In this document: positions 1 to 7,265 of the stretch, piece by piece | How positions within the stretch are numbered: the stretch's first letter is position 1 | Layout of the letters: the number at the start of each line of letters is the position of its first letter | NCBI GenBank assembly: GCA_030612175.1 | Contig: JAUWOJ010000029.1 | Span: 1-10,996, forward strand | DNA: 10,996 nucleotides | Direction of reading: 5' to 3' | DNA from: Candidatus Bipolaricaulota bacterium | Lineage (GTDB): Bacteria > Bipolaricaulota > Bipolaricaulia > UBA7950 > UBA9294 | The notes under the pieces: generated by a model | Told to the model about the DNA's origin: nothing | Seen by the model: the letters and a program-made list of their open reading frames with translations, nothing else | The model's database searches: none | Program-made: the position numbers and the translations under genes

Positions 1-15
1 CCGCAGACGCTCAGG

Positions 16-1341
16 TTAAGATGGTTTGTTGATCTTTTCCGCAATCCGGGAGCAGATCCTCTCGGATTGCTCCTTGTCTTTGCTTTCTACCATTACTCGC
101 AAGAGAGGCTGGGTCCCCGAAGGGCGGACAAGTATTCTTCCTTCATTTCCCAAATATCCCTTCTCCTCTTCGATCAAATCTTGCAGGAATGGTTCATTGA
201 ATAGACGTTGCGGATCGTCTACAGACACATTGCACATTGCCTGAGGAAAAAGCGGAATCATTTTACCTAGTTCGCCCAACGCCATCCCGCGTTCATGTGC
301 TATCTCCAAGAGTTTCACCGCCGTTAGGATACCGTCGCCAGTTGGGCTGTGGTCAGAGAAGATGATATGGCCGGATTGCTCTCCCCCAATTTGCGCGCCG
401 TGGTCGAGCATCGCTTCTGTCACGTTACGGTCGCCCACTGGAGTGCGTATCATCTGGATCCCTTTTTCCTTCAGGACCTCCTCTAATCCAAGGTTGCTCA
501 TCACGGTGGTCACAACTAGAGGTGGATCAAGAATTCCTTTCTTGTGCATATGTAACGCGGCGATTCCCATCATCTGATCGCCATCGATCGTTTCTCCACG
601 GGGTGAAACAAGAAGGACCCTGTCACCATCACCATCAAAAGCAATTCCCAGATCGGCGTGATTGTCAGCTACAGCTACCCGTAATGATTCAAGGCACGTA
701 GAGCCACATCCCTCGTTAATTCGCGCTCCATCCAGAGATGTGTTGAGCTCAATCACATTGGCATTCAAGTGACGCAACACGCGGGGAGCGATTGCCCCGG
801 TCGCCCCATAAGCACAATCCACAACGATAGTACTCTTGGAGAGATCAATCTCTTCGATCTCTATTGTACCAATGAGAAAGGCAGCGTAACGTGTTGAAGC
901 TGCTTCTAATAGCCTAATCCCTCCGACAGCAAGTGATCGGCGAACGGGGTTACTCATCGCATCTTCAATTGCTCTCTCGTCCCTTGTGTTGAGCTTCATG
1001 CCATGCCGTTCAAAGAACTTGATCCCATTGTCCTCGGGGGGATTATGGGAAGCGGAGATCACAGCTCCCAAATCAGCGCGCTCATCCTTAATCAGAAAAG
1101 AGATAGCTGGGGTGGGAATCACTCCCGCAAGCAGCACTTCAAACCCGCAGGACGTAAATCCAGCGGCAAGCGCTCCCTCAAACATCGGGCCACTTATTCG
1201 CGTGTCTCTCCCGATAATCACGCGTCCCCCCGGGGAAGCCAGGGTGACACCTGCTGCTTGCGCAAGTGACAAAACCCGCTCTGGAGTAAGATCGACATTT
1301 GCTCTTCCTCTCACTCCGTCGGTCCCAAACAAAGAGCTCAT
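16..1341 (-). CDS. glmM: Phosphoglucosamine mutase GlmM
   Basis: Converts glucosamine-6-phosphate to glucosamine-1-phosphate in the cytoplasm, the step before GlmU makes UDP-GlcNAc for peptidoglycan. The 441-residue length matches the family (about 445). Visible motifs are the N-terminal FGTDGVRG (residues 5-12), the catalytic phosphoserine loop SASHNP with Ser98, the Mg-binding DGDGDR (236-241), the sugar-binding GEQSGH (320-325) and the phosphate-binding RPSGT (406-410). All four domains look intact. I chose the ATG at 1339-1341 because GGGAG lies 8 nt upstream and the protein then begins MSSLFGTDGVRG, as in the family. A longer TTG start at 1371 would add ten residues without a good ribosome site. 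It lies about 130 bp downstream of the CARDB-CsgG gene on the same strand, with no clear terminator between, so read-through is possible. The GlmM-specific N-terminus and Ser loop argue against a plain phosphomannomutase. Confidence 0.96.
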   Translation of the reverse strand: MSSLFGTDGVRGRANVDLTPERVLSLAQAAGVTLASPGGRVIIGRDTRISGPMFEGALAAGFTSCGFEVLLAGVIPTPAISFLIKDERADLGAVISASHNPPEDNGIKFFERHGMKLNTRDERAIEDAMSNPVRRSLAVGGIRLLEAASTRYAAFLIGTIEIEEIDLSKSTIVVDCAYGATGAIAPRVLRHLNANVIELNTSLDGARINEGCGSTCLESLRVAVADNHADLGIAFDGDGDRVLLVSPRGETIDGDQMMGIAALHMHKKGILDPPLVVTTVMSNLGLEEVLKEKGIQMIRTPVGDRNVTEAMLDHGAQIGGEQSGHIIFSDHSPTGDGILTAVKLLEIAHERGMALGELGKMIPLFPQAMCNVSVDDPQRLFNEPFLQDLIEEEKGYLGNEGRILVRPSGTQPLLRVMVESKDKEQSERICSRIAEKINKPS

Positions 1342-1379
1342 TGTCTTATCTCCCATGCAAGAGGCAAGCAAAAGAGCCG

Positions 1380-1388
1380 ATCATAACA
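1380..1388 (-). promoter_or_regulatory. Putative extended -10 promoter of glmM
   Basis: On the minus strand the sequence reads TG-T-TATGAT, an extended -10 box with five of six matches to TATAAT. The predicted start is near 1373, giving a leader of about 30 nt that contains the GGGAG ribosome site. No good -35 box lies 16-18 bp upstream, which extended -10 promoters can tolerate. A perfect TTGACA lies further upstream at 1433-1438 but at the wrong distance. This is inference from sequence only. Confidence 0.4.
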
Positions 1389-1470
1389 GACGAACAGGAT
1401 ACTAATCTCAGCAAGTACTGATGATATCATTGTGTCAAGATTCTATGCCCTTTGCGACTTTATGGCAACC

Positions 1471-3123
1471 TCAGGGGTCAGACCCTTCGACCATATCTCC
1501 AACGACTGGAACAAACTCAGTTGTCCTGATCGCATAAGAAACCCGCTCGCGAACCTCGACAATCACAATTTCACCCTTTATTCCAATGATTTCGTAATCG
1601 AGGATCTCGCCAGTAGATGGATCTGTGATCACATTTTGTGCGTGAAGTACCTGGAAAAAATCCCCTTTGCTTACTCCTGTGGCTGCTCCAATGGTGATCA
1701 CGATACGTCCATCAGCGAAAATAGCCGCGATCTGTCCTTTGCCTGCGCTGACTTCCTCGGTGGCCGTAGTATCGCCGGTGGTCGTAGTAGGTCCCGCTGC
1801 ATCACGTGCGGCAATTACCTTTGACGCAACCTGTTCTGTGCCCCGTATCAGGGAAGCAACAAGCTGATTCAGCGCGCTATCAGTCGCCTTTCCCACAATC
1901 GTCTCGTCGAACTGTCCGCTTCCCACTGTAATCTCATCGATCGGCAACGGAATCAGCGCAGTACCGGTTCTGATCTCGAAACTGGTCGTGACAACGTAGG
2001 AACCACCGTACCATACCCTAGCTACGTATGTCCCTGGGCCCATCTGTATGTTTGCCATGTTGCGCTGGTTCCAGGACCACTCCCCACAAGCGGCAGCGCT
2101 AACAAATTTCCAGTCCAGCAATCTAACAAACGTTCCTCCGGCTGTACTGATTTCGACACGGTACCAGCCTGGCGTGCCTTGATAGCCAATGCGCACGATT
2201 TCACCAAAATAGTAATAGGGTTTGTCTGTACGCAAGCCGCCAGCACAGACATTGGTTGACACCGGTTGTGACATTGAAATGATCTTGGCAATGTTGACAG
2301 AGAACCCTGTGGTCCCCTCTTCCTCTCCGGTAGAGGAAACCGCGCTTTCTATCTCAGAAGTATATACATTCACCAATCGAGCAGACATCGCCACATTGAC
2401 GGACGCGCTGCTGATGCTGAAGAACCCAAGGCTAAGTGAGGTTTCTTGTACATCAACTCTTGTTACCGAACCAATTACAAGCAAATCCGCGCCAAGGATT
2501 TGCCCAGCTGCGGCAAGATCCGCTGTTAGAGCAGGGTTGAGGGATCGCTCCTGCATCACTGCTTCCAGCTCGCTCCGCTCTAAAACATGCATTCCGCTGT
2601 TCACCAAACGGGTGATAAGCTCATCTGCCACCCCTTGTCCAACATTGATGAATCCGGAGCCACTCCGATCATCAAATCGTGCTACCGCTATCTTAAGGCT
2701 AGACAGAGAAGTGGCACTACTACTACTGATGATCACAGTAAATGTCTTGTAGGAAGTGTTGTTTGTCTCGCTCAATTCGCTGATCTTATTGAACGGCTGA
2801 TCGGCTTCCACCATGACTGTATGAGTGCCTACTTGTGCCGTCCAACTTGCTGTAGCAAGCTTAGAACTACCAGCATTAAGGCCAAATGGAATGGACGCAT
2901 TATCGATGTGCACTCCATCCATGCTGAAGCGAACGTAGAATCTCTCACTTGCATTAACGTTCCCCACATTCTTTACCTGGGCAGTGATCGTCACTTCCTC
3001 GCCAGCGGAAGGGCTGACCGGGCTCAATGTGATATCTGTAATGACCAAGTCTGATTGGGCCACGCAAACGCCCGCAATCAGAACAACGATGAGCAGACTT
3101 ACTAATGGGGTAAAACGCTTCAT
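1471..3123 (-). CDS. Secreted CARDB/CsgG-domain protein with FlgT-like C-terminus
   Basis: Exported 550-residue protein of unknown exact role. Residues 1-22 form a signal peptide with a hydrophobic run at 7-20 and likely cleavage after VCVA; the residue before Cys20 is Val, so it is not a good lipobox. Residues 24-131 are a CARDB adhesion-like beta-sandwich, with the typical ISELSETNNTS ending. Residues 142-290 are a CsgG-like domain (KIAVARFDDRSG, then VLERSELEAVMQE, then GADLLVIGSVTRVD). Residues about 294-388 form a separate beta-rich module (FGEIVRIGYQG to GPGTYVARVWYGG) with two Cys (293, 346). The CsgG ending FDETIVGKATDSALNQLV then resumes at 405-422. A Thr-rich linker (446-454) leads to a FlgT-C/SH3-like domain (463-533). 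The ATG is set by GGAGG 5 nt upstream. CsgG relatives assemble in or at the outer membrane, and CARDB binds partners or carbohydrate. A role in envelope assembly or secretion is inference. The pgk gene lies upstream and glmM downstream on the same strand. Confidence 0.85.
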   Translation of the reverse strand: MKRFTPLVSLLIVVLIAGVCVAQSDLVITDITLSPVSPSAGEEVTITAQVKNVGNVNASERFYVRFSMDGVHIDNASIPFGLNAGSSKLATASWTAQVGTHTVMVEADQPFNKISELSETNNTSYKTFTVIISSSSATSLSSLKIAVARFDDRSGSGFINVGQGVADELITRLVNSGMHVLERSELEAVMQERSLNPALTADLAAAGQILGADLLVIGSVTRVDVQETSLSLGFFSISSASVNVAMSARLVNVYTSEIESAVSSTGEEEGTTGFSVNIAKIISMSQPVSTNVCAGGLRTDKPYYYFGEIVRIGYQGTPGWYRVEISTAGGTFVRLLDWKFVSAAACGEWSWNQRNMANIQMGPGTYVARVWYGGSYVVTTSFEIRTGTALIPLPIDEITVGSGQFDETIVGKATDSALNQLVASLIRGTEQVASKVIAARDAAGPTTTTGDTTATEEVSAGKGQIAAIFADGRIVITIGAATGVSKGDFFQVLHAQNVITDPSTGEILDYEIIGIKGEIVIVEVRERVSYAIRTTEFVPVVGDMVEGSDP

Positions 3124-3224
3124 TCTTGCCTCCTTTGTAGAGTGTCATATTTTACAACTTATATACACTAGCGGCAGCGCTTAGTTTCATCATCATCCTG
3201 AGACTTCTCGCCGGCTCATTTGCT

Positions 3225-3257
3225 CTTCCTGCCCCTGACTTGATCAGGGGCAGGAAG
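3225..3257. repeat. Perfect 14-bp hairpin palindrome between pgk and the CsgG-like gene
   Basis: The arm CTTCCTGCCCCTGA (3225-3238) is exactly complementary to 3244-3257 across the 5-nt loop CTTGA, and a G-U and a C-G pair can extend it outward. It is GC-rich and lies about 110 bp beyond the pgk stop and 100 bp before the next start. On the minus-strand transcript no U-run follows, so it is not a classic intrinsic terminator. It may be a transcript-end stabiliser, or a REP/MITE-like intergenic palindrome of the kind scattered in many bacterial genomes. The rest of 3124-3368 shows only AT-rich possible -10 words near 3145-3165 and no convincing full promoter. Confidence 0.6.
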
Positions 3258-3368
3258 GGGAGATTAGGCACAAGCCTTACTTTGAGTTGCGCTCTTAGGG
3301 TAGCGAGGAAGCAACAGTACACCACGCGGTTACAAGCACTGCCGAGGGAGATTGTTTCTGACAATGGC

Positions 3369-4562
3369 TCATCCTCGCAAGGCATCCAGTGCGGGAAGCG
3401 CTTTCCCTTCAAGCAAGGCAAGACAAGCCCCGCCCCCAGTAGAAATATAGGATATTCTATCTGCAATTCCCATCTGTGTTACCGCCGCACCCGTTTCGCC
3501 TCCACCTACCACCGTGAACGCATTTCCTGAAGCCAGCGCTTCTCCTACCTCTCTTGTCCCCGCAGAGAACTGCTCCAGCTCAAATGCTCCCATGGGTCCG
3601 GCCCAAACGACCGTCCTTGCCAAGGCTATTTGCTCTCCAAAGCTACGAATCGTCTCCGGGCCAATGTCGAGACCAATCCATCCAGCGGGTATCTCATCTG
3701 TCGCACATACGACCGTCTTAGCGCTTGCGTCTACCTGTTCAGACACTACAACATCTTGTGGAAGAAGAACTAAGACACGCTTCTCGTGCGCTAGACGAAT
3801 TACCTCTTTCACCTTCTCTAACAGCGATTCATCAACAACAGAGTCTCCCACTTGGTAACCTTTCGCGCGCATGAAGGTAAATGCTACTCCACCTCCAATC
3901 AGGATAACATCAACCCGCTCTAGCAGGCCGCGTAATGCACCGAGCTTGCTCTTAGCTTTCTTGCCGCCAATGATGGCAACGTATGGCCGTGCGGGGTTCT
4001 TGGCGAGATGATTCAGGGCGTTGATCTCTTTTTGTACAAGCATCCCAGCGTACGACGGAAGGTAATGAGTGACTCCTAATGTGGAGGCATGTGCGCGGTG
4101 AAGTGTGGCGAAGGCATCGTTTACATACACATCCCCAAGACTTGCCAGACTGTGCGCAAATTGAGCGTTATTTGCCTCTTCTTCAGGGTGGAAACGCAGA
4201 TTTTCAAGCATGAACACTTCGCCTGAGGAGCCCTGATCAATAGCTTGCTTGATCTTATCTCCCACACAATCGTCGAGCTTATGTATCTCACGATCCAGGA
4301 GTATCTGTAGGCATGCCGCTACTGGATCCAAACAAAGCCCTGGAACGCGTTCCCCTTTTGGGCGGCCAAGGTGAGTCAGCAAGACAATCTTTACTCCTTT
4401 TCGGAGAAGCTCTTCTAAGGTTGGAAGTGACGCACGAATCCTTCCATCGTCTGTAACTGCTCCATTCTCCAAGGGGACATTGTAGTCAACCCGTACGAGC
4501 ACGGTTTTGCCGGCAACCACCGCGTCTTGGACTAGTCGCAATTGGCCTAAACATCTATTCAT
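3369..4562 (-). CDS. pgk: Phosphoglycerate kinase
   Basis: Catalyses reversible phosphate transfer between 1,3-bisphosphoglycerate and ADP to give 3-phosphoglycerate and ATP in glycolysis; cytoplasmic. The 397-residue length is normal for bacteria. Motifs, numbered from the chosen start: VRVDYNVPL (23-31), THLGRPKG (63-70), FMLENLRFHPEEE (117-129), YVNDAF and HRAHAS (146-160), the hinge-side GLDIGPETI (297-305), WAGPMGAFE (320-328), the nucleotide loop GGGET (353-357) and STGGGA (374-379). The lysines of IGGKKAKSK replace the more usual GGAKVSDK, a mild departure, with both key lysine positions kept. Start choice: ATG at 4560-4562 has AAGGA 8 nt upstream. ATG at 4571 (three codons longer, GGAG 4 nt upstream) is nearly as good. 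The longest frame, from 4607, begins inside the -10 box and is unlikely. It is transcribed divergently from the LolA-like gene. Confidence 0.95.
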   Translation of the reverse strand: MNRCLGQLRLVQDAVVAGKTVLVRVDYNVPLENGAVTDDGRIRASLPTLEELLRKGVKIVLLTHLGRPKGERVPGLCLDPVAACLQILLDREIHKLDDCVGDKIKQAIDQGSSGEVFMLENLRFHPEEEANNAQFAHSLASLGDVYVNDAFATLHRAHASTLGVTHYLPSYAGMLVQKEINALNHLAKNPARPYVAIIGGKKAKSKLGALRGLLERVDVILIGGGVAFTFMRAKGYQVGDSVVDESLLEKVKEVIRLAHEKRVLVLLPQDVVVSEQVDASAKTVVCATDEIPAGWIGLDIGPETIRSFGEQIALARTVVWAGPMGAFELEQFSAGTREVGEALASGNAFTVVGGGETGAAVTQMGIADRISYISTGGGACLALLEGKALPALDALRG

Positions 4563-4584
4563 CAGACTCATCCTTCTCCAATGA

Positions 4585-4613
4585 TTGACCATTTCCACTG
4601 ATCGCATTATAAT
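4585..4613 (+). promoter_or_regulatory. Sigma70 promoter of the LolA-like gene
   Basis: TTGACC (4585-4590) is followed after exactly 17 bp by a perfect TATAAT (4608-4613), close to the sigma70 consensus. The predicted start of transcription, 6-9 nt beyond the -10, falls at 4620-4622, on or next to the ATG at 4622. The mRNA is therefore expected to be leaderless. The -10 box is shared with the pgk promoter on the other strand, and the -35 box lies in the pgk leader. Confidence 0.78.
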
Positions 4614-4633
4614 GGATTGTTATGAGCAGTCAA
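4606..4633 (-). promoter_or_regulatory. pgk promoter, sharing its -10 box with the divergent promoter
   Basis: On the minus strand TTGACT (4628-4633) is followed after 16 bp by a perfect TATAAT (4606-4611). The expected start is near 4598-4600, leaving a leader of about 36 nt that includes the GGAG/AAGGA ribosome site of pgk. The -10 box sits in ATTATAAT (4606-4613), which is its own reverse complement, so the same bases serve the opposite promoter. The -35 box lies inside the coding sequence of the divergent gene. Confidence 0.75.
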
Positions 4634-5476
4634 AACATCGTTCTTATTGGGCTGGGAATCTTCGTGGGGTTGATCGCGGGCGTTGTCGCCGTTGATCAAT
4701 ATTTGCTGGATGAACATGACCCCATGGAACCAGCGGGACTCATCTGGCGAGCGCAAACAGCCCTCTCACGGGTCAATGACCTAGAAGCCGTTCTGGAAAT
4801 AAGAGACGAAAGCGAGAACGCCGATCCAATTCGAGTACTCACTCGTTATTTGAGCGGAGGAGATGGTGGATTAAGCGTTCGTTACCTGAATCCGAAGGAG
4901 ATGCAGGGTGAGCTTTTCACTGTTGAGGGCGATCTTCTTTCACACTATGTCCCTCAAGAAAACCTAATCGTGGCCAAAAGATGGTCCGGTTTTCCGCTGA
5001 CTGCTCTTGGGCTAGCAAGCTTTGATCTGACACAGGTAGAAAAAGACTGGCAGGAGGGGAAAGTGGAACTCGAAGTAATTCCGGAGATTTGTACGTTTCG
5101 CACCGGTATTTTCCAATCAACGCTTTCTCTCTCGGAAACCATTGCTACACACACTAACTCGCTCGCTTTTTCATTTTGTCCTGGGGTAACACGCTATCAG
5201 CTGAATCCCCTATCCGGAGTCGCTGATATTGGAGCCAAAAATGTGGGCAGCTCTATTCAGGGCGGCTACATACTGAAAGTGCGCGATCATACTACAGATA
5301 AGTTGTTGCGGATGATCTACATCGATAGGGAGAGCTTCTTGGTGAAGAAGGTCGTCTTCTTTGTGGATGGACAAAGAACAAGAAGCATATATGTGCAAAG
5401 CATAGCAATTAATCAGGGACTCTCCCCAGAAGAGATTCATACACTTCCGCCAGGAGCAAGAACTGTTCGCAGCTAG
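4622..5476 (+). CDS. Membrane-anchored LolA-like (outer-membrane lipoprotein-sorting fold) protein
   Basis: A 284-residue protein with one N-terminal hydrophobic segment (residues 5-24), which is an uncleaved anchor or signal peptide, and an exported domain. Residues 36-265 look like a LolA/LppX/YdcC-type half-barrel: an amphipathic helix (IWRAQTALSRVNDLEAVLEI), then alternating beta strands such as GLSVRYLNP, GELFTVEGDLLSHYVPQENLIVAKRW and RMIYIDRESFLVKKVVFFVDGQ, and a short closing helix GLSPEEI. That fold binds acyl chains; the actual ligand cannot be told. Two Cys (157, 186) could pair outside the cytoplasm. No Shine-Dalgarno site precedes the ATG, and the promoter places the mRNA start at the codon itself, so translation is probably leaderless. 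It stops 4 bp before the convergent bifunctional nuclease gene. The family call rests on strand pattern rather than on a catalytic motif; the gene itself is secure. Confidence 0.75.
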   Translation: MSSQNIVLIGLGIFVGLIAGVVAVDQYLLDEHDPMEPAGLIWRAQTALSRVNDLEAVLEIRDESENADPIRVLTRYLSGGDGGLSVRYLNPKEMQGELFTVEGDLLSHYVPQENLIVAKRWSGFPLTALGLASFDLTQVEKDWQEGKVELEVIPEICTFRTGIFQSTLSLSETIATHTNSLAFSFCPGVTRYQLNPLSGVADIGAKNVGSSIQGGYILKVRDHTTDKLLRMIYIDRESFLVKKVVFFVDGQRTRSIYVQSIAINQGLSPEEIHTLPPGARTVRS

Positions 5477-5480
5477 ATTC

Positions 5481-5960
5481 CTACTTCAGGATTTTCTTGA
5501 ACTCTGACAAATCCATCTTATATTCAACAAAATCCTGGAACGCATCCTCTTCTGCAAACGGAGATTCGATTGCAGAGGAATCGAATACTTCATCTGCGAT
5601 GTAGATTGGGCTTCCCATGCGCAACGCAAGGGCCAAAGAATCTGAGGGTCGCGCATCGAGTTCGATGATTTTCCCTTTTTTCTCACGCAAAAAAATGGTA
5701 GCGTAATACGTACCTTCTTTGAGTGCGGTAATCGCAACTTTCTCTACTTTCCCGCCCAGATGATTGATGATTTCCTTCATCAGATCATGGGACAGGGGTC
5801 GTGGAAAGTATTGATTTTGTAGCTCGAGAGCGATCGACATTGCTTCAGTTTCTCCAATCCAGATCGGCATTGCCTTAGTGGAATGCTTATCCTTTAGTAG
5901 TATCACCGGCGCATTGTTGACTGGATCTACTAGTAGAGCCTTGATCTCCGCTTCTCGCAT
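5481..5960 (-). CDS. Bifunctional nuclease family protein (DUF151)
   Basis: A 159-residue BFN-domain protein. Visible family marks: PVNNAPVILLKD (13-24), MPIWIGETEAMSIAL (31-45), RPLSHDLMKEII (54-65), YYATIFLREK (85-94), DARPSDSLALALR (102-114) and PIYIADEVFDSSA (118-130). Plant and bacterial relatives have been reported to cleave RNA and DNA; the cellular role in bacteria is unsettled. There is no UVR-type tail, which longer relatives carry. The ATG follows GGAGG by 6 nt. The gene has its own strong promoter upstream and ends in TAG 4 bp from the convergent LolA-like gene, with no room for a terminator. BFN genes often sit beside central metabolism or MiaB-type genes; here the neighbours say little. 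Confidence 0.9.
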   Translation of the reverse strand: MREAEIKALLVDPVNNAPVILLKDKHSTKAMPIWIGETEAMSIALELQNQYFPRPLSHDLMKEIINHLGGKVEKVAITALKEGTYYATIFLREKKGKIIELDARPSDSLALALRMGSPIYIADEVFDSSAIESPFAEEDAFQDFVEYKMDLSEFKKILK

Positions 5961-6002
5961 TACAAGCCTCCTTCGCTAGCGAGACAAACTTTATCAATTT
6001 GT

Positions 6003-6031
6003 ATTATAGCAAGGATGTCACTAGCTAACAA
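6003..6031 (-). promoter_or_regulatory. Sigma70 promoter of the bifunctional nuclease gene
   Basis: On the minus strand TTGTTA (6026-6031) is followed after exactly 17 bp by a perfect TATAAT (6003-6008). The expected start is near 5996, giving a leader of about 36 nt that carries the GGAGG ribosome site. Spacing and -10 match are both ideal; the -35 has four of six matches. Confidence 0.72.
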
Positions 6032-6147
6032 GACCACCGGCATTTCCAGTAAACAGAGCAGCGTTTAGTGGTTAAAGTAATGTTCTGTGTGGAGCAAACA
6101 TCGATCAATCCCGCAACCTGGCAAAACGCTAACAGTAGAATAGGCCA

Positions 6148-6161
6148 TTGGGCTAGCCCAA
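6148..6161. promoter_or_regulatory. 14-bp perfect palindrome upstream of the isomerase operon
   Basis: TTGGGCTAGCCCAA reads the same on both strands. It lies 30 bp before the ATG at 6192 and 15 bp before a possible -10 word TATGAT (6177-6182) that has no good -35. That position suits a dimeric regulator acting on the two-gene sugar operon, but no protein partner can be named. The isomerase ATG lacks a clear ribosome site, and the weak -10 would again start transcription close to it. Confidence 0.35.
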
Positions 6162-6191
6162 ATGAGTGCTTTTCGTTATGATTAGAGCAAC

Positions 6192-7265
6192 ATGGACAAA
6201 TTGGACAGCAAGACAGTTCTTACCAATTACGACAAAGCGGGCATGTTGAGAATTCTGGATGGCTTTCCCCGCCAATGCCAAGAAGCAATCAAGCTTGGGA
6301 ACAACTTCGATCCTCGCCTTCCCCACGGCATTAAGCAGGTTGTCATATGTGGGATGGGAGGATCGGCAATGGCCGGAGAAGTTGCTCGACGTTTCTCACA
6401 GATTCCCTTGTTCGTCAACCGTAGCCATGACCTTCCTCCATTCACCGATAGACAAACACTTCTAATCGCGGTTAGCTATTCTGGGAACACGACAGAGACA
6501 ATATCTGCGCTTAAGAGTGGAATTGAAAAAGGAGTATTCGCGGTCTGTCTTTCGAGCGGCGGAGAGATTGGCAGGATTGCTAATGCCCACGGGCTTCCGC
6601 TCCTGAAGATTCCTGCAGGGTACCAACCCCGAGCTGCCCTGGGGTATCTCGCCATCAGTCTACTCACTATACTCATCGAAGCACAAATTCTCACGGACAT
6701 TGGTCGGCGTGAAGCCCTCTTCTCAGAGCTTGACAGAGTGAGAACACAGTGTACCCACACCGTTGGGGCGACCACAAATCCCGCCAAGAAGCTTGCTCGT
6801 CATCTATTTGGTAAGTTTCCCTTGGTCTATGGCACAGTGAACAACACTGACCTGGTGGCAATGCGCTGGAAAACACAGATAAACGAGAACGCCAAACAAC
6901 CCGCATTCTGGAATGCGTTCCCCGAACTGAATCACAATGAGATCTTGTCCATGGTGAAAGAGGAGTATGCGCACAGGCTTTTTGTGATTCTACTCGAAAA
7001 TCACTACGACAAGCAGGAAAATCTTCTTCGCATGCACATCATGCAGTCTCTGTTCAAAGATCACTCAGTGGGATTTAGAAAAGTCACCGCCAGCGGGGAA
7101 ACCGAGCTTGCTCAACTCATCTCTCAGATCTACTTTGGCGATTATGTGAGCTTCTACCTCGCATTACTAAATCAAGTCGATCCAACCCCCGTTGCCCTAA
7201 TCGAAGAGTTCAAGAAAGAACTACTGCTTAGACAGAGTAACTCCATACGGCACACCAGACAATGA
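6192..7265 (+). CDS. Bifunctional phosphoglucose/phosphomannose isomerase (SIS family)
   Basis: Interconverts fructose-6-phosphate with glucose-6-phosphate and mannose-6-phosphate; cytoplasmic. This is the short SIS-domain type first described in crenarchaea and also found in various bacteria, unrelated in length to the classic 450-550-residue PGI. At 357 residues it is full length. The first SIS domain shows VICGMGGSAMAGEVARRF (51-68) and the phosphate-binding AVSYSGNTTET (93-103); GYQPRAALGY (143-152) follows. The signature RWKTQINENAKQPAFW and FPELNHNE (225-250) holds the catalytic pair: Glu232 and His248 are 16 residues apart, as are the reported Glu203 and His219 of the Pyrobaculum enzyme. 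The start ATG has no strong Shine-Dalgarno site. Its last bases overlap the next start by ATGA, so the two are translationally coupled. No classic pgi or manA is visible here, so this may be the cell's main hexose-phosphate isomerase. Confidence 0.92.
   Translation: MDKLDSKTVLTNYDKAGMLRILDGFPRQCQEAIKLGNNFDPRLPHGIKQVVICGMGGSAMAGEVARRFSQIPLFVNRSHDLPPFTDRQTLLIAVSYSGNTTETISALKSGIEKGVFAVCLSSGGEIGRIANAHGLPLLKIPAGYQPRAALGYLAISLLTILIEAQILTDIGRREALFSELDRVRTQCTHTVGATTNPAKKLARHLFGKFPLVYGTVNNTDLVAMRWKTQINENAKQPAFWNAFPELNHNEILSMVKEEYAHRLFVILLENHYDKQENLLRMHIMQSLFKDHSVGFRKVTASGETELAQLISQIYFGDYVSFYLALLNQVDPTPVALIEEFKKELLLRQSNSIRHTRQ

Noticed and set aside
986..1405. 139-codon open frame on the plus strand
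   Set aside because: It is antisense to the conserved N-terminal domain of GlmM, with no recognisable domain.
1433..1438. Perfect TTGACA on the minus strand as the -35 of glmM
   Set aside because: No acceptable -10 lies 15-19 bp downstream; the best -10 is more than 40 bp away. The adjacent ATGATATCAT palindrome may be chance.
2222..2752. 176-codon open frame on the plus strand
   Set aside because: It lies wholly antisense to the well-supported CARDB-CsgG gene, has no family resemblance and no convincing ribosome site.
3052..3070. Lipobox in the CARDB-CsgG signal peptide (Cys20)
   Set aside because: The residue before the Cys is Val rather than Gly, Ala or Ser, and a better signal peptidase I site follows at VCVA.
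4563..4607. Longest possible pgk start at 4607
   Set aside because: The codon lies inside the shared -10 box, upstream of the predicted transcript start, and would add a tail unlike the family.
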